This document shows positions 18,167 to 25,274 of a stretch of 64,000 bases of DNA, one piece after another; within the stretch, counting starts at the first letter, position 1; every line of letters starts with the position of its first letter. Location: NCBI GenBank assembly GCA_965371225.1, contig CBDUXP010000006.1, forward strand, positions 60,167 through 124,166. The letters are read 5' to 3'. The stretch is from CBDUXP01 sp965371225 [NCBI: uncultured bacterium]. GTDB lineage: Bacteria; Abyssobacteria; SURF-5; CBDUXP01. The notes under the pieces are model-generated. The model had not been told where the DNA came from, ran no database searches, and was given only the letters and a program-made list of their open reading frames with translations. The position numbers and the translations under genes were made by a program.

Positions 18167-19078
18167 TCAGGCGGCCGGACGCTGCGCAACGACTTGCATG
18201 TCAATGAGCGGAAACCGGACAACGCGCGCGCTGAGCCCCGTGGCCTCCAACAGCGCGACCCCCGCCCGGCTCAGGAGCGGACTGTACTGGGCGAATTTCT
18301 CCGCCAGGAACAGTAAATCGCAGGGCCAGACGCCCACGCCAACGGCCCGGGGTTCGAGTTCGACCTGCGCGAGCGCGGTACGCAGGGCGGGGCGCGTGAA
18401 GAAAAACGTATGCTCCCCCGCCTTCCGATAGCCGAACCAGCGGCCGCGCAAGAGGCGGGCAATCCACGTGCCGGCATCGGGCACGGTCAAGAAGCAGTAG
18501 CCGCCGGGCCGCAGGATGCGGCGGACCTCCTCCAGGACGGCGACCGGGTCCACGGTATGTTCCAGGCAATCCCACAGGGTGACCGCATCAAACGCCCCGT
18601 CGGGAAACTGCTGGTCGTGAAGCGCACCGGCGCGCACATCCAGCCCGAACTCCTCGCGCGCCCGAGCGGCAGCGTCGGCCGCCAGCTCTACGCCGACCAC
18701 CTCCCACCCGTCCGCGCGGGCGGGCTCCAGGAAGAATCCATAGGCGCACCCGATGTCCAGCATCCGGCCGGGCGTCAGGTAGGTGCGCATCATGGCCAGC
18801 CGGTCGCGCGCGACCAAGCGGATGCTGGTCTCGTGGCGCCGGTAGGCCGCGTACCCCATGGCGCCGGGGTCCGCGGAATCGTAGTACGTCTCGTTGTAAA
18901 ACGTCCGCAGGGCCGCCTCCGTCGGGCGCGGCCGCACATACGCCAGGCCACAGCGCCGGCACCGCGCCACGTCGAACGGCCCCTCCGTCCCCACGTGGGC
19001 GGCCTCGTCCACCTGGCAGAGGGGGCAGGCCCAGCGATCCCGCTCGGGTGGTGAGGCCGCTGCGGCCTCGGGGGCCAT
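18167..19078 (-). CDS. SAM-dependent methyltransferase with N-terminal zinc ribbon
   Basis: A 303-residue class I methyltransferase. Residues 18-43 form a zinc ribbon of two CxxC pairs (CPLC and CRRC), as in the family that also has the AYVRPRPT(E)..L..FY segment. The SAM-binding core starts with MLDIGCAYGFFLEPAR, with ELAADAA as the acidic second strand and LWDCLEHTVDPVAVLEEV as motif IV, then LRPGGYCFLTVPD. Such proteins often modify sugars or lipids in surface-polysaccharide pathways, but no substrate can be named. Its ATG follows directly after the TAG of the 320-residue coiled-coil protein gene, so it is the last gene of a three-gene transcript. Confidence 0.85.
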   Translation of the reverse strand: MAPEAAAASPPERDRWACPLCQVDEAAHVGTEGPFDVARCRRCGLAYVRPRPTEAALRTFYNETYYDSADPGAMGYAAYRRHETSIRLVARDRLAMMRTYLTPGRMLDIGCAYGFFLEPARADGWEVVGVELAADAAARAREEFGLDVRAGALHDQQFPDGAFDAVTLWDCLEHTVDPVAVLEEVRRILRPGGYCFLTVPDAGTWIARLLRGRWFGYRKAGEHTFFFTRPALRTALAQVELEPRAVGVGVWPCDLLFLAEKFAQYSPLLSRAGVALLEATGLSARVVRFPLIDMQVVAQRPAA

Positions 19079-20041
19079 CTATTCCGGAGGGGGCCCCGGC
19101 AGGCCGGCGTGGATGCTCAGTGTTCGGGTGGCGTCCGCGGTCGCGGCGCCGGAGTACTCAGGCGGCAGGTCCGCCTGCAAGACGCGCACCCGCGCATCGT
19201 ACGCGCGCGATTCTTCCTCGAACCGGGCGGTCCGAGTCCGCAAGTACGCAATGCGCATCTCGATCTGGTGCGACTGCTTGGCCACGTTCCGGAGGGTGGC
19301 CTTGCGCACCGCGAGCAGGTCGCCGGCGGCGTCCCGCCGCGCCAGCGCCAGGTCCCGGGCGGTGCGGCGGTCGCTCACGTCGGCCACCTTGATCTCGACC
19401 GCGTCGACGGTCTGCATTTGCGCGCGCCGCGTGGTCATTTCCGTCTGCATGGCCCGGACCTCGTCCGGGGACGCGGCCCGCCGGAGCGGTTGCAGTTCCT
19501 GGCGCAGGGTCGTAAGTTTGGCAGTCTCGGCTTCCACCTGCTTCCGCAGCCGGCCCTCACCCGTGATCACAGACTTGAGGATGGGGCCACCCACGAAGCC
19601 CCCACCCACCGCGATGAGGAACACCGCGAGGCTGATGAGGACCACCCTGCCCCGTCCTGGCGCACGGCCGCCGCGGGCCTTGCGCCCCCGCTTCTTGCCC
19701 GGTGGCTCGGCTTGGGCGCCGGGGTCGTCGTCCAGCCCAAGCCCCGCGTCGCCAAAGTCGTCACCCATGTCGGCAGGGCTGTCCAGGCCGCCGCCAAGAT
19801 TATCGAAATCGTCGAAGTCCGCCGTGGCCGCCGCGCCCAGGTCCTCGGCCCCGGCAGCTTCGGTTCCGAAGCCATCGTCGACCGTCTGCGCCCCCAAGTC
19901 ACTCAGACTGCCAAACGCGTCGTCGTCGCCACTGTCTCCAGAACTGCCGAACAGGGCATCGTCATCCAGGTCGAAGGATTCTTCGGACGAGCCGGAACTC
20001 TCGCTGCGCTTTCCACGGCGGAAGCGGTCAAACAGGGCCAT
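19079..20041 (-). CDS. Acidic single-pass membrane coiled-coil protein (paralogue B)
   Basis: I do not recognise a named family. The 320-residue product has four parts. First comes a short aromatic/basic N-terminus (MALFDRFRRGKRSESS). Residues about 20-108 are an Asp/Gly/Ser-rich disordered segment, followed by a basic linker (KKRGRKARGG). One membrane span follows, near residues 132-155 (VVLISLAVFLIAVGGGF). Residues 160-300 are a Lys/Arg/Glu/Gln coiled coil, followed by a short Pro-rich end. Orientation is inferred as acidic part inside (positive residues before the span) and coiled coil outside. The neighbour 3 bp upstream has the same layout, so the two are diverged duplicates and may form a heteromer. 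Confidence 0.75.
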   Translation of the reverse strand: MALFDRFRRGKRSESSGSSEESFDLDDDALFGSSGDSGDDDAFGSLSDLGAQTVDDGFGTEAAGAEDLGAAATADFDDFDNLGGGLDSPADMGDDFGDAGLGLDDDPGAQAEPPGKKRGRKARGGRAPGRGRVVLISLAVFLIAVGGGFVGGPILKSVITGEGRLRKQVEAETAKLTTLRQELQPLRRAASPDEVRAMQTEMTTRRAQMQTVDAVEIKVADVSDRRTARDLALARRDAAGDLLAVRKATLRNVAKQSHQIEMRIAYLRTRTARFEEESRAYDARVRVLQADLPPEYSGAATADATRTLSIHAGLPGPPPE

Positions 20042-20044
20042 GCG

Positions 20045-21175
20045 TCATTCCCCCGCCGTGGTCTGCGGCGACGGGCGCCGCAGCATCTGGCCGGTACGGT
20101 CTCGCGCGTAGCGCAGGCTTGCGGCATCGTAAGCGCCGGCCACCACCGCGCTCGCCTCCATGGCCTGGCGCCGCCGTTGGTACTCCAGCAACGCGGCGGC
20201 CATCACCGGGCGCTGCTGCAGGATCGCGACTTCACCGTCCGCAATCTGCTCGATGACGACCTCGCGCTCCCGATCGTACTGGACGCGAAGCCGATCCCCT
20301 TCGCGCGTTTCCTGCACGACCGCATCGTACGCTTGCTCCCGCGCCTGGGCTTCCTCCTGCGCCGTCGCCAGTTCCTCCAAGCTCGCAAAGCGGGCTCGGG
20401 AATCTGCCAGGTCCACCCGCAGTTGTTCGATGGCGCCCAGTCCACCGAGCGAGTTGTACGTCGCCAGGTCCCGCTCGGCCTTGCGCAGGTCCGATTGAAC
20501 CTTCGCCAACTGTTGGTCCAAGGGGATCTCGTTCGCGGTGCCGGTGAGCATGGGCATGAGCATCACGCCGCCGCCGGCGCCGAGCAGCAGGCCGACCACA
20601 AGGGCACCCGCCAGCACGGGGAGCCGCAGGCGGGCGGGCTCGGCCTTGGGAATATCCACCTCGACGAGTTCTTCGTCCAGCGCACCGGCGGTCGCCGCGT
20701 CGCCGAACCCCGCGTCCAACCCACCCAGATCGTCGCCGAAATCATCGGCGTCACTGGGGCCGCTATCGAAGCCCCCGAGTGATTCGAACGTCTCGGCCTG
20801 CGCCTCGCTGTCGTCCAGCAAGCCTTCGCCGCTCCCGCCGGCCAGGCTGCCACCGCCGGGGCCTTCGAGACCCTGCTGCGACATGGTCTCAAAGGTATCG
20901 ATCTCGCTGAGGCTTTCCGCCGCCCCGCCGCCCGAGTCGAAGGCGTCCTCTGTGCCGCCAGCGGAACCGAAGGTGCCCCCGTCGGCCTCCATCCCGAAGC
21001 CCTCATCGGCCAGGGTTTCCGCGCCGAGTTCTTCCGTGCCGATGGCGTCCCCGAAATCGGCATCATCGAGCCCGAACTCGTCCAAGGCCCCTGCGTCGGG
21101 CCCAAGCATGGCGGTCTCGCTCGTGCTGCGCTTGGAGCGGAATCGCCGGAAGAAGCCCGTAATCCGTTCAAACAT
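20045..21175 (-). CDS. Acidic single-pass membrane coiled-coil protein (paralogue A)
   Basis: This 376-residue product has the same architecture as the gene that follows it. The N-terminus is amphipathic (MFERITGFFRRFRSKRSTSE). About 180 residues of Asp/Glu/Gly-rich low complexity follow, with recurring DDFGDDLGGLDAGFGD-like patches. There is one membrane span near residues 205-232 (VLAGALVVGLLLGAGGGV) and a coiled coil over about 240-365. ATG 21175 is preferred over upstream codons because a near-consensus promoter ends just before it and the FRRFRSKRS motif aligns with the N-terminus of the paralogue. No catalytic motif is visible. A cell-envelope or division/motility scaffold is possible, but that is a guess. 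Confidence 0.75.
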   Translation of the reverse strand: MFERITGFFRRFRSKRSTSETAMLGPDAGALDEFGLDDADFGDAIGTEELGAETLADEGFGMEADGGTFGSAGGTEDAFDSGGGAAESLSEIDTFETMSQQGLEGPGGGSLAGGSGEGLLDDSEAQAETFESLGGFDSGPSDADDFGDDLGGLDAGFGDAATAGALDEELVEVDIPKAEPARLRLPVLAGALVVGLLLGAGGGVMLMPMLTGTANEIPLDQQLAKVQSDLRKAERDLATYNSLGGLGAIEQLRVDLADSRARFASLEELATAQEEAQAREQAYDAVVQETREGDRLRVQYDREREVVIEQIADGEVAILQQRPVMAAALLEYQRRRQAMEASAVVAGAYDAASLRYARDRTGQMLRRPSPQTTAGE

Positions 21176-21242
21176 GGCCCGTCCCTCGCCCACTCCCCCC
21201 GGTGAGTGGGCAGAATCCTTTATCAACCCGCGACTTAGGGCA

Positions 21243-21271
21243 AGTATAGGAGCGCCCCCAGACCCTGTCAA
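21243..21271 (-). promoter_or_regulatory. Near-consensus sigma-70 promoter of the coiled-coil/methyltransferase operon
   Basis: On the minus strand TTGACA (21266-21271, perfect) is 17 bases from TATACT (21243-21248, five of six). Expected transcription start is near 21236, giving a leader of about 60 bases before ATG 21175. This is one of the strongest promoters in the window and implies substantial expression of the two acidic coiled-coil proteins. Confidence 0.75.
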
Positions 21272-21387
21272 CGTGGCGCGGGGGGTACTCCCAAGTCTGC
21301 CGCCGAGTCTCCCCTCCCGCCAACCGGCATGAAGATATCACCGGAGGTTGACTAGCCTAACTAGCACTAATGCAATATTTTACGGCG

Positions 21388-22623
21388 TTAACTGTCCGTA
21401 GATGAAAACCGGCCGCCGCGGGGCATCAGGGTCGCGTACGCGGCCAGGCCGAGGAAGGTGATGCCGGCGCCGGTCACATACATCGCGGGATACCCGAAGT
21501 GGCGAGCCACCAGACCGAGGGGGATGGTCCCCAGCGCCAGCCCGCCGTCGAAGCCCATGGTGTAGACCGCCATGGCCACGCCGCGCTGTTCGGGCGGCGC
21601 CGCTTCGTACGCCATGGCGCTCAGCGTGGGATAGAGCAGGCCGTGCCCGCCGCCACACAGGAGCCCCAACGCGATCAGCCAGCCGGTGCCGTCGAGCTGC
21701 GTCTGCAGGAGCACGCCCAGGGCCAGCAGGCCCAGGGACGGCAGGATGATCGCGTTCCGGTTGACCCGATCCAGCGTCCGCCCCGCGCCGACGCGGAGGC
21801 ACACGACGAACACAGAGTAGGTGGCGAAGAAGGCCCCCACGTTGGCCAGCCCGCGCGTGGCGGCGTAGTCCTTGATGAACATGAACGCGGTCCCGAAGCC
21901 GATGCCCATGGCCACGGTGGGCACCATCAAGACCCGCACGGACCGCCGCTGCAACTGGGCGACGACCGCGCGGATGCCGCTCAACCCGTTCCCGCCCTCG
22001 TGCGGTACGGCGCGGGTCCGGGTCGCCAAGATGGCGGCCACGATCATGATGCCCAGGGCGACGAGGAACAGCATGTGGTAGGCGTGCGGGACGTTCGTTC
22101 CGATGCCCGACCGGTTGAGCACGAACTCGCCGACGGGAGGCGCGACGGCGTTCGCGGCAAAGCCGGCCACCCCGGTCCACGCGATCGCCTGCGTGCGGCG
22201 GGAGGCCGGCACCGTGTCCCCCGTCAGGGTCAGCATCGCCGTGAAGTAGCAGGCGAAGGACAGCCCGTGCAGGGCGCGGCAGGCGAACAGCAGCACCCCC
22301 ACGGAGTTCACGAAGAGGTAGCCGGTGGACGCCAGAATGCCGAGGCCCACTCCGATCAGAATGAAGCGCCGCCGCCCGAACCGGTCCAGCCATCCCCCCA
22401 GCCAAAAGCGGCTCGCCAGCGCCACGATGGCGTGGGTCCCCATGAGCACGCCGATGGTGGCCTCCGTGCCGCCGAGCCCGCGCACGAACGTGGGCAGCAG
22501 GATGAACAGGTTCAGGTTAAAGACGGCAAAAAAGTTGGTGGCGAGAATCCAGCAGTAGGCGGGGGTGAAGAGCCGGTCCTGCGGGTCCGCCGCCAACCCC
22601 CGGGCGCCGTCCGAAACAGCCAC
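21388..22623 (-). CDS. MFS transporter
   Basis: A 411-residue polytopic protein with about 12 hydrophobic helices. The major facilitator signature after helix 2 is present as GGWLDRFGRRRFILIG, and a related loop occurs in the second half (GRTLDRVNRNAII). There is a 20-residue hydrophilic N-terminus. The substrate cannot be inferred. It resembles drug or metabolite exporters of the DHA1 type in length and layout. It starts at GTG 22623, one base after the HAD hydrolase stop, so the two are probably cotranscribed and the hydrolase may act on the transported compound (inference). Confidence 0.88.
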   Translation of the reverse strand: MAVSDGARGLAADPQDRLFTPAYCWILATNFFAVFNLNLFILLPTFVRGLGGTEATIGVLMGTHAIVALASRFWLGGWLDRFGRRRFILIGVGLGILASTGYLFVNSVGVLLFACRALHGLSFACYFTAMLTLTGDTVPASRRTQAIAWTGVAGFAANAVAPPVGEFVLNRSGIGTNVPHAYHMLFLVALGIMIVAAILATRTRAVPHEGGNGLSGIRAVVAQLQRRSVRVLMVPTVAMGIGFGTAFMFIKDYAATRGLANVGAFFATYSVFVVCLRVGAGRTLDRVNRNAIILPSLGLLALGVLLQTQLDGTGWLIALGLLCGGGHGLLYPTLSAMAYEAAPPEQRGVAMAVYTMGFDGGLALGTIPLGLVARHFGYPAMYVTGAGITFLGLAAYATLMPRGGRFSSTDS

Positions 22624-22624
22624 G

Positions 22625-23353
22625 CTAGGTCAGCAGGCCGGGCAACCCGGTGAGGTCGGCGATGATCGGTTCGGGCACCTCGGGCGCCCGCTGCCAGCGG
22701 TCCACGAGCACCCCGTCGATTCCCGCGCGTTTGGCGCCGATGACGTCCGCGTCGTAACTGTCCCCCACGTGCAGCACACGCTCTGGCGCCAGGCCCGTGC
22801 ATTCGAGGCCCAGCTCGAACATGCGGTGCCCGGGCTTACACTCGCCTACCTCGGCCGACGTGTGCACGAACGCGAAATAGCCTCGCAGGTTCAACCCGTC
22901 GATGACCGTCTGCAAGCCCGAACTCCAGTTCGAGCAGATTCCCATCACGTAGCCCTGGAGCCGCAATTCGTCCAGCAGGGACAGCGTCTCGGGGTACGGC
23001 TCCCAGTGGCCCGGGTCGCCAAAGAATTCGTACATCACTTCGGAGGCGTCGTCGAGGCGCGCGTCCGGCACCCCGTGGCGCGCGAAGATACGGCCGTCAT
23101 ACTCCCGCCACATGACGCGATCGAGCGCGTCGCTGCTGCGGTAGGCGCTCGGGTCGGCGTCGGGGCCGGCGAACGGATGCTCGGTGAACACCGCCAGCAG
23201 AGTCGCCATCATGGCCGCCTTGTCCTCTACCGCGCCGCCGAACTCGCGGCAGATGCGTACGTACCGGTCGCTGACGGACGGCGTGGAATTCAGGAGGGTG
23301 AAGCCGGCGTCGAAGAAGATCGCGTCGTACGGCCGGGACGCGGAGGCGGACAT
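22625..23353 (-). CDS. HAD-superfamily hydrolase
   Basis: A 242-residue HAD subfamily IA protein. Motif I is FFDAGFTLLN, with the nucleophilic aspartate but glycine where phosphatases usually have the second aspartate. Motif II is GICSNWSSG, motif III a lysine in VGECKPGHRMFELGLE, and motif IV VLHVGDSYDADVIGAKRAG. The helical cap (about residues 20-95) is of C1 type. HDHD3/REG-2-like and haloacid dehalogenase-like members share the altered motif I, so the reaction is uncertain. ATG 23353 (MSASASRPYDAIFF) is the best start. A weak promoter lies 44-71 bp upstream, and the MFS gene follows after 1 bp. Confidence 0.87.
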   Translation of the reverse strand: MSASASRPYDAIFFDAGFTLLNSTPSVSDRYVRICREFGGAVEDKAAMMATLLAVFTEHPFAGPDADPSAYRSSDALDRVMWREYDGRIFARHGVPDARLDDASEVMYEFFGDPGHWEPYPETLSLLDELRLQGYVMGICSNWSSGLQTVIDGLNLRGYFAFVHTSAEVGECKPGHRMFELGLECTGLAPERVLHVGDSYDADVIGAKRAGIDGVLVDRWQRAPEVPEPIIADLTGLPGLLT

Positions 23354-23396
23354 GAGAGACTCGGTAGGGACTCTGGGCGGACAGGGGTGAGCGCGG

Positions 23397-23424
23397 AGTC
23401 TACCACAGGCCGCGCTGGCGTCCA
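23397..23424 (-). promoter_or_regulatory. Weak candidate promoter for the HAD-MFS pair
   Basis: On the minus strand TGGACG (23419-23424), 16 bases, TAGACT (23397-23402): four of six matches in each box. It would start transcription about 35-40 bases before ATG 23353. Confidence 0.35.
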
Positions 23425-23459
23425 TGCGTCGGGGCGCGATTTGTCAGGCTCAGGAGGAT

Positions 23460-23624
23460 GGGCGCAATGAATTGCGCCCCTACGGATATCGGATACCGCG
23501 CGAGTGCGACGTGCCGTAGGGGCGATCCGTGCGATCACCCAAGGCCGGGCGGGCGAATGCAAGATTCGCCCCTACGCCTGACATGCTTCGAGCGGCGTCC
23601 GTAGAGGCGACGCATGCGTCGCCC
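23460..23624. repeat. Cluster of four short palindromic GTAGGGGCG-type repeats
   Basis: Four related imperfect palindromes fill this intergenic stretch: 23460-23484, 23515-23540, 23551-23576 and 23601-23624. Each has an outer GGGCG...CGCCC(CTACG) arm pair around a variable A/T-containing core (for example GGGCGCAATGAATTGCGCCC). Their shared CGTAGGGGCG end appears in either orientation. They resemble widely scattered REP/MITE-like intergenic palindromes. Similar units occur at 57507-57560. They could act as hairpin terminators or mRNA stabilisers between the convergently read transcript ends; no T-run follows them. Confidence 0.75.
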
Positions 23625-23642
23625 GTCCCTGTTCTCCCCCCG

Positions 23643-24149
23643 CTACCGCGCGTTCCTCAGGCGCTCCTGTTCCGCAGCGGCTAAGTGTTCCGCGACAGCA
23701 TGCCGACCGACCCGCAAGTTCAGCATGACTGCGAACGCGAGCGCCAGGAGGCCGTACGTGGGCCATGGTCCGGCACCACTAAAGCCTAGGATGAGACCAA
23801 GGAGGGCACCCGCTTCAGGAAAGCACCAGGAAGCAAAGTACCCGTCGCGAATCCGTTCTAGCGCACCTTTCCTTCCATCCGCCACAAGTCCGACTGCGAT
23901 ACGACCCGGATCAAGCAGGAAGCGGCGGAGCGGAAGACCAGCTAAACAGGAGAGCACTCCCAGGGTGGCACAAACGAGCCAGAACGCCCGCAAAAACTCG
24001 GCGTCTTCTTCCCGAGGTCGGCGGGAAATCATTGAGATCAGAACGGCATAACTTAGCGTGACAAGGATGAGCATCCACCAGAAGCCCCGAAGAACTCTGA
24101 GCAGACCCTCCGATGTCAGCTCACGTTGTTGCCCGCGCTTCCCAGCCAT
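23643..24149 (-). CDS. Small four-helix membrane protein (tandem paralogue 3 of 3)
   Basis: No named family recognised. The 168-residue product has a 25-residue charged N-terminus, two hydrophobic helices (about 26-42 and 57-76), a polar central segment (LLDPGRIAVGLVADGRKG), two more helices (about 108-145), and a C-terminal amphipathic tail ending HLAAAEQERLRNAR. The two genes upstream encode proteins of the same size, order of helices and tail. Base composition is less G+C-rich than the neighbours. The tail may be a peripheral helix on the cytoplasmic face. It is the last of three on the transcript, 59 bp after the previous gene. Confidence 0.7.
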   Translation of the reverse strand: MAGKRGQQRELTSEGLLRVLRGFWWMLILVTLSYAVLISMISRRPREEDAEFLRAFWLVCATLGVLSCLAGLPLRRFLLDPGRIAVGLVADGRKGALERIRDGYFASWCFPEAGALLGLILGFSGAGPWPTYGLLALAFAVMLNLRVGRHAVAEHLAAAEQERLRNAR

Positions 24150-24208
24150 CGCACAAGTCTATGGCAGCGTCCAACGCATCGCCGCACCTTCTTGCACCGG
24201 CCCGAGGA

Positions 24209-24706
24209 TTACGTCTGGCTGCGCAACTGCTCCTGCTCGACGGCGGCTAAGAATTTCTCGACATCCCGCACGCTGGGAGGCTGTGCGAGCACGAGCGCCA
24301 TAGAGTAGGCGATCAAGCCATAGACGAAGACAGGCGGCGCGCCAAGCAGGGCAAGCCCGAAGCCACTTAGGCCGGCGCATATCGCTGCGCTCCACACGAT
24401 AACGAGGCGGGTGTAAATGAAGTGTCCAACTTCCGCCTTCCCACATTTTGCCAGAGCTGGAGCTACGCGCGCGGGGCCGAGCCAATGGAGTCGGGTGCCC
24501 ACGCTGCCCAAGCCGAACACGATGCCCGCCAGTGTCAATGCGTAGATGATTAGCGGGTCAGCTGCGCCGGCCTCTGGGGGCTGGATTTGCGTATACATCC
24601 AAGCAAGTATGGGAGCACAAATGAGGCCAACTACCCAGACCATGCGCAAGACGGGGAGGCGCGCCTTCAGGTCCGGATATTGCTCTATCGGTTGGTGGTC
24701 AGTCAT
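24209..24706 (-). CDS. Small four-helix membrane protein (tandem paralogue 2 of 3)
   Basis: A 165-residue membrane protein related to both neighbours. It has helices near residues 20-40, 50-68, 98-118 and 122-142, a middle segment LGPARVAPALAKCGKAEVGH, and an amphipathic tail FLAAVEQEQLRSQT. The segment before the tail (AQPPSVRDVEKFL) resembles the third paralogue (AHMPTAHTMPDLL). It begins at ATG 24706, 58 bp after the preceding gene. Base composition is lower in G+C than the surrounding genes, like its downstream twin. Function unknown; no catalytic residues are apparent. Confidence 0.72.
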   Translation of the reverse strand: MTDHQPIEQYPDLKARLPVLRMVWVVGLICAPILAWMYTQIQPPEAGAADPLIIYALTLAGIVFGLGSVGTRLHWLGPARVAPALAKCGKAEVGHFIYTRLVIVWSAAICAGLSGFGLALLGAPPVFVYGLIAYSMALVLAQPPSVRDVEKFLAAVEQEQLRSQT

Positions 24707-24764
24707 GCTCTGCGCTGTAGGCCGTCTGAACTAGCGCCGGCGCACCGAGGTTTGGCGCAGGCCG

Positions 24765-25274
24765 TCACCCCTGGTTGCGCAGGCGCTCCTGCTCGGCGGC
24801 GGTCAACAGGTCGGGCATGGTGTGGGCGGTGGGCATGTGCGCGAGCACCAGTCCGACGCCCAGCGCAATCAAGCCGTAGGCGACGGCCGGGCGACCGCCC
24901 AGGAATCCGAGCACGAACCCCATGACGCCGCACGCGTCCGCGACCGCCCAGACCATGAGGTGCCCAATGGTCATGAGGGCGACCGCCTGGCGCATGCCGC
25001 CCGCCTCGAGCGCGGCTGCGACGCGGCGCGGGCTCAGGAGAATTGGACGCAGCGCAAAGCTGCTCAGACTCGCCAGCAGGCCTGCCGCGCCGAGGGCATA
25101 GCCGACGACCGGTGCGACAGCCGGCGCGGGTGCCGCGTCCGCCTGGTTCGTCAGGAACGAGAGCACCCCGGCGTACAGGATCCCGACCGCGGCGACGCCC
25201 CCCCACATGATGCGCAGGACCATGAGCTGGTTGGCGAGATCGGGCTGCGGTTCAGGCTGGGAGGTGTCGGTCAT
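24765..25274 (-). CDS. Small four-helix membrane protein (tandem paralogue 1 of 3)
   Basis: A 169-residue protein with the same plan as the two genes that follow it: a polar start (MTDTSQPEPQPDLANQ), helix pair, central ILLSPRRVAAALEAGGMRQ, second helix pair, and tail LLTAAEQERLRNQG. The MTD start and LMVLR(I)MW segment match paralogue 2 (VLRMVW). It overlaps the malic enzyme stop by 4 bp (ATGA), so it is coupled to that gene, and its composition matches the high-G+C neighbourhood. This suggests it is the ancestral copy. Function unknown; a link with malate metabolism rests on position alone. Confidence 0.75.
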   Translation of the reverse strand: MTDTSQPEPQPDLANQLMVLRIMWGGVAAVGILYAGVLSFLTNQADAAPAPAVAPVVGYALGAAGLLASLSSFALRPILLSPRRVAAALEAGGMRQAVALMTIGHLMVWAVADACGVMGFVLGFLGGRPAVAYGLIALGVGLVLAHMPTAHTMPDLLTAAEQERLRNQG

